DNA from: Streptococcus sp. SN-1
Lineage (GTDB): Bacteria; Bacillota; Bacilli; Lactobacillales; Streptococcaceae
Assembly: GCF_041154385.1 (NCBI RefSeq)
Contig: NZ_AP028929.1
Location: 806,001-870,000 of the forward strand
Reading direction: 5' to 3'
DNA: 64,000 nucleotides
The position numbers and the translations under genes were made by a program. Position 1 is the first letter of the stretch. Every line of letters starts with the position of its first letter. The notes beneath the pieces were generated by a model. That model did no database searches and had not been told where the DNA came from. It saw nothing but the letters and a program-made list of their open reading frames with translations. Positions 51,091 to 63,967 of this stretch are shown piece by piece.

Positions 51091-51804
51091 ATGGAAGAAA
51101 GTATCAATCCAACCATCAATATTGGTCCTGTTACCTTTGATTTAACTTTGACAGCCTTGACTTTGCTGTCTGTGTTTCTGATTTTTGCATTTATCTATTG
51201 GGCAAGTCGTAATATGACTTTGAAACCCAAAGGTAAACAAAATGTACTAGAGTATCTCTATGATTTTGTAATTGGATTTACAGAACCTAACCTTGGTTCC
51301 CACTACATAAAAGATTACTCACTCTTTTACTTATGTTTATTTCTTTTTATGGTCATCGCCAATAATCTTGGTTTGATGGCTAAACTTCAAACAACAGATG
51401 GGACAAACCTTTGGACATCGCCAACTGCAAATCTTTCATTTGACCTTGTCTTGTCTTTCTGTATTATTGTGATGGCGCATGTTGAGGGGATTCGTCGTCG
51501 TGGGATTAAACAATACCTAAAAGGTTTTGTAACTCCTGCATTTATGACACCGATGAATCTACTTGAAGAAATCACGAATTTCCTTTCTCTTGCTTTGCGG
51601 ATTTTTGGGAATATCTTTGCAGGTGAAGTAATGACAAGCTTGCTTCTATTACTTTCACATCAAGCTATTTTTTGGTATCCAATCGCATTTGGGACAAACT
51701 TAGTTTGGACTGCATTTTCCGTGTTCATTTCTTGTGTACAGGCCTATGTCTTTACACTACTATCCTCTATGTACCTAGGAAATAAAATTAATGATGAAGA
51801 GTAG
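51091..51804 (+). CDS. atpB: F-type ATP synthase subunit a
   Basis: A 237-aa membrane subunit forming the proton half-channels. The essential Arg is in [16 protein letters not shown], and [13 protein letters not shown] is the last helix. About five or six spans. Its position second in the operon is normal. In acid-tolerant streptococci this enzyme works mainly as a proton-exporting ATPase. Confidence 0.95.
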   Translation: MEESINPTINIGPVTFDLTLTALTLLSVFLIFAFIYWASRNMTLKPKGKQNVLEYLYDFVIGFTEPNLGSHYIKDYSLFYLCLFLFMVIANNLGLMAKLQTTDGTNLWTSPTANLSFDLVLSFCIIVMAHVEGIRRRGIKQYLKGFVTPAFMTPMNLLEEITNFLSLALRIFGNIFAGEVMTSLLLLLSHQAIFWYPIAFGTNLVWTAFSVFISCVQAYVFTLLSSMYLGNKINDEE

Positions 51805-51817
51805 AAAGGAGTAACTG

Positions 51818-52311
51818 ATGCACGTAACAGTAGGTGAATTAATTGGTAATTTTATTTTAATCGCTGGCTCTTTTATCCTTTTGCTAGTCTTGATTAAAAA
51901 ATTTGCATGGTCTAATATTACAGGCATTTTCGAAGAAAGGGCTGAAAAAATTGCTTCAGATATTGATAGAGCTGAAGAAGCACGTCAAAAAGCGGAAGTA
52001 TTGGCTCAAAAACGCGAAGATGAATTGGCTGGTAGCCGAAAAGAAGCTAAGACAATCATTGAAAATGCAAAGGAAACAGCTGAGAAAAGTAAGGCTAGTA
52101 TTTTAGCAGATGCTAAACTAGAAGCAGGACGCTTAAAAGAAAAAGCAAACCAAGAAATTGCTCAAAACAAAGCTGAAGCTTTACAAAGCGTTAAGGGTGA
52201 GGTAGCAGATTTGACCATCAGCTTGGCTGGTAAAATCATCTCACAAAACCTTGATGGTCATGCCCATAAAGAACTCATTGATCAGTATATCGATCAGATA
52301 GGAGAAGCTTA

Positions 52312-52312
<1 letters not shown>
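51818..52312 (+). CDS. atpF: F-type ATP synthase subunit b
   Basis: A 164-aa peripheral stalk subunit: one N-terminal membrane span (residues ~8-27, [19 protein letters not shown]) and then a long charged coiled coil ([40 protein letters not shown]). Overlaps the stop/start with atpH. Confidence 0.94.
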
Positions 52313-54368
<2,056 letters not shown>

Positions 54369-54383
54369 GAATAGAGGTGTCAG

Positions 54384-55262
54384 ATGGCAGTATCTCTAAA
54401 TGATATTAAAACAAAAATCGCCTCAACAAAAAATACGAGTCAAATCACTAATGCCATGCAGATGGTATCAGCTGCTAAGCTAGGTCGTTCTGAAGAAGCT
54501 GCTCGCAACTTCCAAGTATACGCTCAAAAAGTTCGCAAGCTCTTGACAGATATCCTTCATGGAAATGGAGCTGGTGGTTCAACCAATCCGATGTTGATTA
54601 GCCGTCCAGTTAAGAAGACAGGCTATATCGTCATTACTTCAGACCGCGGTTTGGTGGGAGGTTATAATTCCTCTATTCTGAAAGCCGTTATGGAGTTGAA
54701 GGAAGAATATCATCCAGACGGTACAGGTTTTGAAATGATCTGTATTGGTGGGATGGGAGCTGACTTCTTTAAGGCTCGTGGTATTCAACCTCTTTATGAA
54801 CTACGTGGCTTGGCGGATCAGCCTAGCTTTGATGAAGTTCGAAAGATTATTTCAAAAACTGTTGAAATGTATCAAAATGAACTTTTTGATGAGCTCTATG
54901 TCTGCTACAACCACCATGTTAACACGCTAACTAGTCAAATGCGTGTGGAACAAATGCTTCCGATTGTTGACTTGGATCCCAATGAAGCTGATGAAGAGTA
55001 CAGCTTGACTTTTGAATTGGAGACCAGTCGAGAAGAAATTTTGGAGCAGTTGTTGCCTCAGTTTGCAGAAAGTATGATTTACGGGGCTATTATCGATGCC
55101 AAGACAGCTGAAAATGCTGCAGGTATGACAGCTATGCAAACAGCGACAGATAATGCTAAGAAAGTCATTAATGATTTGACAATTCAGTATAACCGTGCCA
55201 GACAGGCGGCGATTACACAAGAAATTACAGAAATCGTAGCAGGAGCTAGTGCCTTAGAATAG
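54384..55262 (+). CDS. atpG: F-type ATP synthase subunit gamma
   Basis: A 292-aa central shaft. N-terminal helix [29 protein letters not shown] and C-terminal helix [23 protein letters not shown]...[22 protein letters not shown] are hallmarks. The ribosome site is AGAGGTG. A BOX element follows within 30 bp, unusually inside the operon. Confidence 0.95.
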   Translation: MAVSLNDIKTKIASTKNTSQITNAMQMVSAAKLGRSEEAARNFQVYAQKVRKLLTDILHGNGAGGSTNPMLISRPVKKTGYIVITSDRGLVGGYNSSILKAVMELKEEYHPDGTGFEMICIGGMGADFFKARGIQPLYELRGLADQPSFDEVRKIISKTVEMYQNELFDELYVCYNHHVNTLTSQMRVEQMLPIVDLDPNEADEEYSLTFELETSREEILEQLLPQFAESMIYGAIIDAKTAENAAGMTAMQTATDNAKKVINDLTIQYNRARQAAITQEITEIVAGASALE

Positions 55263-55292
55263 GCTCTAGTCCAGCTCGTATGAAAATGAACT

Positions 55293-55408
55293 TATACTCA
55301 ATGAAAATCAAAGAGCAAACTAGGAAGCTAGCCGCAGGCTGCTCAAAACACTGTTTTGAGGTTGCAGATAGAGCTGACGTGGTTTGAAGAGATTTGCGAA
55401 GAGTATTA
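55293..55408 (+). repeat. BOX element inserted between atpG and atpD
   Basis: Runs from ATACTCAATGAAAATCAAAG to AGATTTGCGAAGAGTATT, with a shortened middle: one boxB start (TTTTGAGGTTGCAGATAGAG) joined directly to boxC (CTGACGTGGTTTGAAGAG). The 199-bp gap it makes is far larger than any other spacer in the operon. Confidence 0.93.
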
Positions 55409-55452
55409 GGACCTAGTTGAGCTAGGAACCGACAGTATCTTATATAGAATAG

Positions 55453-56868
<1,416 letters not shown>

Positions 56869-56878
56869 GAGGTGATCT

Positions 56879-57298
56879 ATGGCTCAGTTAACTGTCCAGA
56901 TCGTGACACCAGATGGTCTCGTCTATGATCACCATGCCAGCTATGTATCGGTTCGAACTCTGGATGGTGAGATGGGGATCTTGCCACGACATGAAAATAT
57001 GATTGCGGTTTTAGCAGTTGATGAAGTAAAGGTAAAGCGTATTGATGATGAAGATCACGTGAACTGGATTGCAGTAAACGGAGGCGTTATTGAAATTGCC
57101 AATAATACCATCACAATCGTTGCGGATTCTGCAGAACGTGCTCGTGATATCGATATCAGTCGTGCAGAACGTGCCAAGCTTCGAGCAGAGCGTGAAATTG
57201 AAGAAGCACAAGACAAAAACTTGATTGATCAAGAACGTCGTGCTAAGATTGCACTGCAACGTGCCATTAACCGTATTAATGTCGGAAAAAGACTATAA
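56879..57298 (+). CDS. atpC: F-type ATP synthase subunit epsilon
   Basis: A 139-aa regulatory rotor subunit. Beta-sandwich part: [40 protein letters not shown]-terminal helical hairpin: [23 protein letters not shown]. Ten bases after atpD; last gene of the operon. Confidence 0.95.
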   Translation: MAQLTVQIVTPDGLVYDHHASYVSVRTLDGEMGILPRHENMIAVLAVDEVKVKRIDDEDHVNWIAVNGGVIEIANNTITIVADSAERARDIDISRAERAKLRAEREIEEAQDKNLIDQERRAKIALQRAINRINVGKRL

Positions 57299-57336
57299 GA
57301 AAAAAATGAACTTGAGTTACCAAGTTCATTTTTTAT
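57299..57336. terminator. Bidirectional terminator after the atp operon
   Basis: AAAAAATGAACTTG AGTTAC CAAGTTCATTTTTT, a 14-bp perfect stem, between the atpC stop and the end of the convergent lactonase gene. Confidence 0.92.
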
Positions 57337-57342
57337 GTTTTC

Positions 57343-58356
57343 TTAAGGGGCAAAACTGATGCAGACCGCTTCTGGAACATGGAAGTCGTTAGAAAGTTCT
57401 GCTAGACGACCAGTTTCAGGATTGCGTTTAAAAACGGTTGCATTGTCAGAGTCTTGATGGACAGCAATGACAAATTCTTGGTCTGGTGTCAAATCAAAAT
57501 CACGTGGAGTCTGACCATGTGTCGGAACGATTTCTAACAACTCTAAGCTACCGTCCGCAAGTATTGTATATACTGCGATAGAATCATGACCACGGTTAGA
57601 AGCGTAGAGGTATTTACCATCTTTAGAGAGACGAATAGCAGCAGTACCATTAAAGCCTTCATAACCGTCTGGTAGAGTTGAAATGATTTGCATGCGTTCA
57701 AATTCGCCAACACCATCGTAGATTAGAACCTCGATAGTGCTATTGAGTTCACAAATGAGATAAGCGATTTTATAATGGTTATGGAAAATAATATGGCGTG
57801 AGCCTGCTCCTGGCTGGCTATGATAGGTATAGAGCTTAGATAATTTTCCTTCTTGATCAAGGTCATAGGTGATGACTTGGTCAGTACCCAAATCACAGGT
57901 CACTAGATAGTGGTCAGGTGTTAAGTCTGTAAAGTGAACATGAGGAGATGCTTGATTTTCATGTGGACCTTGGCCACTGTGTTGATCCACATCACTAAGT
58001 AGAAGACTACCGTCTTCCTGACGTTTATAAACAAGGACCTGTCCTTTATGGTAGTTGGCTGCATAGACCAAATTACGCTTTTCATCAACGGCAACATAAC
58101 AGTGGGGAGCTCCTTCTTCAACGACATGATTTAATAAAGTCCCGTCAGTTTGATAGGCTGCAATTCCTCCCTTATCGTCTTGACTACCAACAGTGTATAA
58201 ATGTTGGTGCTGGTCAAAGGCAAGGTAGGTTGGGCTTGGTTCAGCTGCAAAAAGTTCTAGATTTGAAAGCTGACCAGTTTCTGTATCAAAGTCTGCCTTG
58301 TAAATCCCTTGAGAAGTACGACGTGTATAAGTTCCAAAATAAACAGTTTCTTTCAT
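57343..58356 (-). CDS. Lactonase family protein (6-phosphogluconolactonase, Pgl/YkgB type)
   Basis: A 337-aa seven-bladed beta-propeller. Blade repeats are visible: YLAFDQHQHLYTVG, CYVAVDEKRNLVYAANY, IRLSKDGKYLYASNRGHDSIAVY and PRDFDLTPDQEFVIAVHQDSDN. E. coli YbhE (Pgl) of this family hydrolyses 6-phosphogluconolactone; streptococcal members are annotated likewise without direct proof. No signal peptide. A TATAAT on the minus strand at 58390-58385 is the likely -10. Confidence 0.88.
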   Translation of the reverse strand: MKETVYFGTYTRRTSQGIYKADFDTETGQLSNLELFAAEPSPTYLAFDQHQHLYTVGSQDDKGGIAAYQTDGTLLNHVVEEGAPHCYVAVDEKRNLVYAANYHKGQVLVYKRQEDGSLLLSDVDQHSGQGPHENQASPHVHFTDLTPDHYLVTCDLGTDQVITYDLDQEGKLSKLYTYHSQPGAGSRHIIFHNHYKIAYLICELNSTIEVLIYDGVGEFERMQIISTLPDGYEGFNGTAAIRLSKDGKYLYASNRGHDSIAVYTILADGSLELLEIVPTHGQTPRDFDLTPDQEFVIAVHQDSDNATVFKRNPETGRLAELSNDFHVPEAVCISFAP

Positions 58357-58492
58357 AACTTTACCTCTATATAAAGATAAGACTATTATATCACAAAAAT
58401 GCTAGTATGAAAAAATCAAGCTTGGCAAGAGATTTTCCACATTCTTTTCATGATAATATTAAGAATGTTTTCATTGATTTACTTAATAAAAG

Positions 58493-58501
58493 TGCTATAA
58501 T
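58493..58501 (+). promoter_or_regulatory. Promoter of the peptide-binding lipoprotein gene
   Basis: Extended -10 TGCTATAAT with TTGATT (58474-58479) 16 bp upstream. AAAGGAG precedes the ATG at 58533. Confidence 0.6.
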
Positions 58502-58532
58502 AATCTTATACAAATTGCAAAGGAGTTTGTTT

Positions 58533-60515
58533 ATGAAAAAACGTGTTTTCTTAGCAGCAGGAGTTGCTGTACTCTCGGCAGCTGTCCTAGCAGCGTGTTC
58601 ATTTGGTAATGCTAATAAAGAAGCAAAAAAACCAGTTACTTATGCCTATGTATTTTCATCAGATCCTTCGACTCTGGATTATACAGTTTCTGGAAATGTC
58701 AGCACTAAACAGGTCACAGGTAACGTTATTGACGGTTTGCTTGAAAATGACCAATATGGGAATCTTGTTCCATCAGTTGCAGAAGATTGGACTGTTTCCA
58801 AAGATGGTTTGACCTATACCTATAAAATCCGTCAGGGTGTCAAATGGTATACCAATGAGGGGGAAGAGTATGGTGAAGTCAAGGCTCAAGACTTTGTAAC
58901 TGGTCTGAAGCATGCAGCAAATAAAAAATCACAGGCCCTCTATTTGGTACAGGAATCAATTAAAGGATTGGATGACTATGTAAATGGGAAAACAACGGAT
59001 TTTTCTACTGTTGGTGTAAAAGCAACAGACGATTATACTGTTGTTTATACTTTGAACCATCCAGAATCTTTCTGGAATTCAAAAACAACAATGGGAGTTC
59101 TTGCACCAGTCAATGAAGACTTTTTAGCTTCTAAAGGAGATGACTTTGGTAAACCAACGGATGTAACGAGCATTCTATACAATGGGCCATTTCTCCTCAA
59201 AGGTCTTACATCTAAGTCTTCTATAGAAATGACCAAAAACCAAAATTATTGGGATAAGCAGAATGTCTTTATTGATGATATCAAGTTATCCTTCTTTGAT
59301 GGTCAAGATGCAGACTCTCTAGGACGCGGTTTTGATGAGGGACACTATCCAGCTGCACCACTCTTTAAAAACTCTGCTAACTATGAACGTCTAAAAGAAA
59401 AATACAAGGATAATATTGTGTATGGTCAACAGCGTGGAGGAGTTTTTTATATCTCAACCAATATCGACCGTGTAAATTACAATCACACTGCTAAAACAAG
59501 TGATACAGAAAAAACTTCTACTAAGAAAGCCTTGTTAAACAAAGATTTCCGTCAAGCCTTGGCTTTTGCGGTAGATCGTAAAGCAGGGATCTCTCAAGTA
59601 TTTGGTGATGAAGTAGGACCTCGTAAGTTACGGACAAGTTTCACTCCTCCAACATTTGTTCAAGTAGGAGATCAAACATTTGGTCAAGTTACTAAGACAG
59701 AATTGGATAAATTGGATAATGTCTGGAAAGATGTTAGTCTTGATGATGCCCAAGATTCACTTCATAATGTAGACAAGGCTAAAGCTAAGTTTGAAGCTGC
59801 TAAGAAAACCCTTCAAGCTGATGGAGTACAGTTCCCAATTCATTTAGATTTGCCAATTTCTTCATCAAATCCAGATTTTATTCGTCAGGTTCAGTCTTAT
59901 AAACAATCCATTGAGGAAGCCTTAGGCTCTGATAATGTAGTTGTTGATATTCAACAAGTTTCTGATGACGAATTGGGAAGTATGACTACTCTAGCTACTT
60001 CCAATGCAAATACTGACTGGGATATTAATGCAGTCAGTGGTTGGACTCCAGACTTTGCAGATCCATCGACTTATCTAGATGTATTTGATCCAACTTCAGG
60101 TCCAAGTCTCCTAAGTGCTCTTGGTGTGGCACCAGGAACAGACAATCCAGTTATTAAAACAGTTGGATTGGATAAATACAAAGAACTGATTGATGATGCA
60201 AATAGTGAGAAAACAGACCTTCAAAAACGTTATTCTAAATATGCTAAGGCCCAAGCTTGGTTGTCAGATAGTGCACTTGTTATTCCAGTATACTCTGATG
60301 GTGCTCAAATGCTAGTGACGAAAATGGTTCCTGGCAGTGGTGCCGGTGGCTGGGTAGGTGACAAGACTAGTGAAAATAGCTACAAGTATCTGAAAATCCA
60401 AGATAAGATTGTCACTACTAAAGAAATGGATGAGTTCCGCAAGAAATTTGCTGATGAAAAAGCCAAATCAAACGCAGATTATCAGAAGAACTTAGACCGT
60501 CATATTCAAGACTAA
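58533..60515 (+). CDS. Oligopeptide-binding lipoprotein (AmiA/AliA/AliB family)
   Basis: A 660-aa lipoprotein, SBP_bac_5 family. Signal and lipobox: KKRVFLAAGVAVLSAAVLAAC (LAAC). Family motifs: SSDPSTLDYTVSG, GLLENDQYGNLVPSVAEDW, DGLTYTYKIRQGVKWYT, DFVTGLKHAA and LNKDFRQALAFAVDRK. Closest in feel to AliB of pneumococcus, but the pocket region is distinct (GWTPDFADPSTYLDVF where AliA/AliB have GWGPDYQDP). With no permease or ATPase nearby it probably feeds the Ami transporter encoded elsewhere. Such proteins may also sense peptides from other streptococci. Confidence 0.9.
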   Translation: MKKRVFLAAGVAVLSAAVLAACSFGNANKEAKKPVTYAYVFSSDPSTLDYTVSGNVSTKQVTGNVIDGLLENDQYGNLVPSVAEDWTVSKDGLTYTYKIRQGVKWYTNEGEEYGEVKAQDFVTGLKHAANKKSQALYLVQESIKGLDDYVNGKTTDFSTVGVKATDDYTVVYTLNHPESFWNSKTTMGVLAPVNEDFLASKGDDFGKPTDVTSILYNGPFLLKGLTSKSSIEMTKNQNYWDKQNVFIDDIKLSFFDGQDADSLGRGFDEGHYPAAPLFKNSANYERLKEKYKDNIVYGQQRGGVFYISTNIDRVNYNHTAKTSDTEKTSTKKALLNKDFRQALAFAVDRKAGISQVFGDEVGPRKLRTSFTPPTFVQVGDQTFGQVTKTELDKLDNVWKDVSLDDAQDSLHNVDKAKAKFEAAKKTLQADGVQFPIHLDLPISSSNPDFIRQVQSYKQSIEEALGSDNVVVDIQQVSDDELGSMTTLATSNANTDWDINAVSGWTPDFADPSTYLDVFDPTSGPSLLSALGVAPGTDNPVIKTVGLDKYKELIDDANSEKTDLQKRYSKYAKAQAWLSDSALVIPVYSDGAQMLVTKMVPGSGAGGWVGDKTSENSYKYLKIQDKIVTTKEMDEFRKKFADEKAKSNADYQKNLDRHIQD

Positions 60516-60517
60516 TC

Positions 60518-60544
60518 AAATCTCCTCTTTTGAGGGGATTTTTT
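60518..60544 (+). terminator. Terminator of the peptide-binding lipoprotein gene
   Basis: AAATCTCCTC TTTT GAGGGGATTT (one G-U pair) followed by T residues. Confidence 0.85.
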
Positions 60545-60597
60545 ATGTCGCTGTCTCTATGTAAGCACTTAAAAAAAGAGTTATTTTGGTCTAAAAA

Positions 60598-60606
60598 TGG
60601 TATAAT
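60598..60606 (+). promoter_or_regulatory. Extended -10 promoter of the AI-2E-family gene
   Basis: TGGTATAAT without a clear -35, 27 bp before the ATG; AGAAAGGA is the ribosome site. Confidence 0.5.
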
Positions 60607-60632
60607 GAAAGGACGACAGAAAGGAATTATTT

Positions 60633-61799
60633 ATGGAACAAAAAGAGAAACATTTTAGCCTGTCTTGGTTTTTCAAGTGGTTTTTGGATAACAAGGCAAT
60701 TACGGTATTTTTGGTAACCTTATTGTTGGGACTGAATCTTTTTATTTTAAGTAAGATTAGTTTTCTATTTTCACCTGTTTTGGACTTTTTGGCAGTTGTG
60801 ATGTTACCAGTCATTCTATCTGGTTTGCTATATTATTTACTGAATCCCATTGTTGATTGGATGGAGAAACACAAAATTAATCGTGTTATAGCTATCACTA
60901 TTGTCTTTGTCATCATCGCTCTTTTTATCATTTGGGGCTTGGCAGTAGCAATTCCAAATCTGCAACGTCAAGTTTTAACATTTGCAAGAAATGTACCAAT
61001 CTATCTTGAAGATGCTGACAGGGTTATTGATGATTTGGTAACCAAGCGTTTACCAGATGATTTCAGGCCTCAGTTAGAACAAGTTTTGACAAACTTCTCT
61101 AGTCAGGCTACAGTTTGGGCGAGCAAGGTTTCTTCTCAGGCAGTAAACTGGGTGAGTGCCTTTATTAGTGGGGCATCTCAAGTGATTGTTGCCTTGATTA
61201 TCGTTCCTTTCATGCTCTTTTATCTCTTACGTGATGGGAAAGGCCTGCGTCACTATTTGACCCAATTCATGCCAACGAAATTGAAAGAACCTGTTGGACA
61301 AGTTTTATCAGATGTGAATCAGCAGTTGTCTAACTATGTTCGGGGGCAAGTGACAGTGGCTATTATTGTAGCAGTAATGTTTATCATCTTCTTCAAGATT
61401 ATTGGTCTACGCTATGCGGTTACGCTGGGTGTTACTGCTGGTATTCTAAATCTAGTTCCTTATCTTGGTAGTTTCCTAGCCATGCTTCCTGCCTTAGTAT
61501 TGGGCTTGATTGCTGGTCCAGTCATGCTTTTGAAAGTAGTGATTGTCTTTATCGTAGAACAAACTATTGAAGGCCGTTTTGTCTCTCCATTGATTTTGGG
61601 AAGTCAATTAAACATCCATCCCATTAATGTTCTCTTTGTCTTGTTGACTTCAGGATCCATGTTTGGCATATGGGGAGTCTTGCTCGGTATTCCGGTTTAT
61701 GCCTCTGCTAAAGTTGTCATTTCAGCGATTTTTGAATGGTATAAGGTAGTCAGTGGCCTATATGAACTAGAAGGAGAGGAAGCTAAGAGTGAACAATAG
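60633..61799 (+). CDS. AI-2E family transporter (UPF0118/PerM-like)
   Basis: A 388-aa membrane protein with about eight spans. Family landmarks: PVILSGLLYYLLNPIVDWMEKHKINR, IIVPFMLFYLLRDGKG, LSNYVRGQVTVAIIVAVMF, GILNLVPYLGSFLAMLPALVLGL and FVSPLILGSQLNIHPINVLFVLL. Members include the AI-2 exporter TqsA and Na+/H+ antiporters, so the substrate is open. It overlaps the next gene by 11 bp. Confidence 0.9.
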   Translation: MEQKEKHFSLSWFFKWFLDNKAITVFLVTLLLGLNLFILSKISFLFSPVLDFLAVVMLPVILSGLLYYLLNPIVDWMEKHKINRVIAITIVFVIIALFIIWGLAVAIPNLQRQVLTFARNVPIYLEDADRVIDDLVTKRLPDDFRPQLEQVLTNFSSQATVWASKVSSQAVNWVSAFISGASQVIVALIIVPFMLFYLLRDGKGLRHYLTQFMPTKLKEPVGQVLSDVNQQLSNYVRGQVTVAIIVAVMFIIFFKIIGLRYAVTLGVTAGILNLVPYLGSFLAMLPALVLGLIAGPVMLLKVVIVFIVEQTIEGRFVSPLILGSQLNIHPINVLFVLLTSGSMFGIWGVLLGIPVYASAKVVISAIFEWYKVVSGLYELEGEEAKSEQ

Positions 61800-63018
61800 T
61801 CAACAGATGTTACAGGCTTTGGAGGAGCAAGATTTAGTTAAGGCAGAGCACTACTTCGTCAAAGCTTTAGAAAATGATCCAAGTGACCTTCTGTATGAGT
61901 TGGCAACTTATCTTGAAGGGATTGGTTTTTATCCTCAGGCCAAGGAAATTTACCTGAAAATTGTAGGGGATTTCCCAGAGGTTAATCTCAATCTGGCAGC
62001 TATTGCTAGCGAGGATGGTCAAATCGAGGAAGCATTTGCGTACCTTGAGGAAATCCAAGCTGACAGTGACTGGTATGTTTCAGCTTTGGCACTTAAAGCA
62101 GACCTCTACCAGCTGGAAGGTTTGACAGATGTGGCGCGTGAGAAATTGTTAGAAGCATTGACTTACTCAGAGGATCCTCTCTTGATATTGGGCTTGGCAG
62201 AGTTGGATAGTGAGTTGGAAAATTACCAAGAAGCTATTCAAGGCTATGCTCAGTTAGATAATCGCTCAATTTATGAGCAAACAGGCATTTCTACCTATCA
62301 ACGAATTGGCTTTGCCTATGCTCAGTTAGGGAAATTTGAAACGGCTACAGAGTTTTTAGAAAAAGCCCTGGAGTTAGAATACGATGACCTAACAGCTTTT
62401 GAGTTGGCCAGTCTTTACTTTGATAGAGAAGAATACCAAAAAGCTGTCCTCTACTTTAAGCAACTTGATACCATTTCTCCTGACTTTGAAGGCTATGAGT
62501 ATGGTTATAGTCAGGCCTTACATAAGGAACATCAAGTTCAAGAAGCCCTGCGTATCGCTAAGCAAGGGTTGGAGAAAAATCCATTTGAAACTCGTCTCTT
62601 GCTGGCTGCTTCACAATTTTCCTATGAATTGCATGATGCTAGTGGAGCAGAGAACTACCTCCTTACTGCTAAAGAAGATGCTGAGGATACGGAAGAAATC
62701 TTACTCCGTCTAGCAACTATTTATCTGGAGCAGGAGCGTTATGAAGACATTCTAGACTTGCAAAGTGAGGAGCCAGAAAATCTCTTGACCAAGTGGATGA
62801 TTGCTCGTTCCTATCAAGAAATGGACGATTTGGATACCGCCTATGAGCATTACCAAGAATTAGCAGGAGATTTGAAGGACAATCCCGAATTTCTAGAACA
62901 CTATATCTATCTCTTGCATGAATTGGGCTACTTTGAGGAAGCAAAAGTCAATGCGCAAGCTTACTTAAAACTGGTTCCAGATGATGTACAAATGCAAGAA
63001 TTGTATGAGAGATTGTAA
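61789..63018 (+). CDS. Tetratricopeptide-repeat protein
   Basis: A 409-aa cytosolic acidic protein made of about ten TPR-like helix pairs (ALEEQDLVKAEHYFVKALENDPSD, RIGFAYAQLGKFETATEFLEKALELEYDD, ELASLYFDREEYQKAVLYFKQL). It starts with GTG inside the previous gene, preceded by AGGAGAGGA. Homologues occur in most Firmicutes (YpiA-like); a scaffold role is likely but unproven. A terminator follows. Confidence 0.87.
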   Translation: MNNSQQMLQALEEQDLVKAEHYFVKALENDPSDLLYELATYLEGIGFYPQAKEIYLKIVGDFPEVNLNLAAIASEDGQIEEAFAYLEEIQADSDWYVSALALKADLYQLEGLTDVAREKLLEALTYSEDPLLILGLAELDSELENYQEAIQGYAQLDNRSIYEQTGISTYQRIGFAYAQLGKFETATEFLEKALELEYDDLTAFELASLYFDREEYQKAVLYFKQLDTISPDFEGYEYGYSQALHKEHQVQEALRIAKQGLEKNPFETRLLLAASQFSYELHDASGAENYLLTAKEDAEDTEEILLRLATIYLEQERYEDILDLQSEEPENLLTKWMIARSYQEMDDLDTAYEHYQELAGDLKDNPEFLEHYIYLLHELGYFEEAKVNAQAYLKLVPDDVQMQELYERL

Positions 63019-63035
63019 GAATTCATACATTACAG

Positions 63036-63077
63036 AAAACTGCAAGTTATCACTAGAGGGTAACTGCGGTTTTTTGT
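63036..63077 (+). terminator. Terminator after the TPR gene
   Basis: AAAACTGCAAGTTA and TAACTGCGGTTTT pair with a one-base mismatch/bulge, followed by TTTGTTTT. Confidence 0.8.
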
Positions 63078-63170
63078 TTTAAAAAGGACAATTTTCAACT
63101 AATATATTCTCTTGAAAAAATTTCAACTAGGATTATAATATAAAATTATGAGTGATAGAGGAGGGAAATA

Positions 63171-63851
63171 ATGCTTGATACGATAGCTCTACCGATTGAA
63201 GTCCGACATATTATTCTCGTTTTATTGTCTTGTTTATCTGGTTTTATCATTGGCTATGAAAGAAAGTCTAAGCACAAGTAGGCTGGGAGAAAGACTCATA
63301 TTTTAGTTGCCTTAACTGCAACTTTAATGATGATTTTATCAAAAGAAGCTTTCTTGGATACGCCTAATGATGATACTTATAGGGTTGCGGCCCAAATTGT
63401 CAGTGGAATTAGTTTTATTGGTGGTGGTATTATTTTCATGAGGGATAAAAAAATCAGTGGTATCACCACAGTAGCTGGTATTTGGGCAACTGCAGGTATT
63501 GGAATGGCGATTGGAGCAGGTTTTGCTTTTCTAGGCTTATTTTGTAGTCTAATTGTTGTCTCTGTTCAGAAAAGTAGCTCCAAATTTTTGAAAAGCGATA
63601 CCCATTATCATATCAGAATAACTGGATTTGTAACCAATAAACCTTCAATAGATACCTTGAATATTATCATTGAACAGAAGGGATTTTACAATCTAAATAT
63701 TGACATGGATAGGAATGAAAGTGGTTATAATCTTACGATTAGAGCATATCACGATAAATCCATCTCTTACAAAAATATGGCTGAGGTTTTATGGCAATGT
63801 GACGAGAATTTTTATATAAATCAGGTTAAGATTGTTTCATTAGAAGGATAG
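63171..63851 (+). pseudogene. MgtC/SapB family membrane protein with a premature stop
   Basis: Reading from the ATG at 63171 (GGAGGG upstream) gives MLDTIALPIEVRHIILVLL, a second hydrophobic stretch to GFIIGYERKSKHK, then TAG at 63279-63281, then in the same frame AGRKTHILVALTATLMMILS and on to the end at 63851, with GISFIGGGIIFMRDKKISGITTVAGIWATAGIGMAIG, typical of MgtC. Total 226 codons, normal for the family. The TAG probably replaces a sense codon such as CAG or AAG before AG-R-THI. The downstream ATG at 63327 would miss the first two helices and the conserved Glu-Arg. Confidence 0.88.
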
Positions 63852-63875
63852 AGTTTTGTTTTCATAGCAAAACTC
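63851..63875 (+). terminator. Terminator after the mgtC pseudogene
   Basis: GAGTTTTG TTTTCATAG CAAAACTC, an 8-bp perfect stem followed by TTATT; its first base is the last base of the stop codon. Confidence 0.8.
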
Positions 63876-63967
63876 TTATTGGTGAATGGGGAAAGATACT
63901 TCTTATTCTCTATACTATGTATCAGGAGGAATTGACATAAAAGCATCAGATTAGCGCAGATAACATA

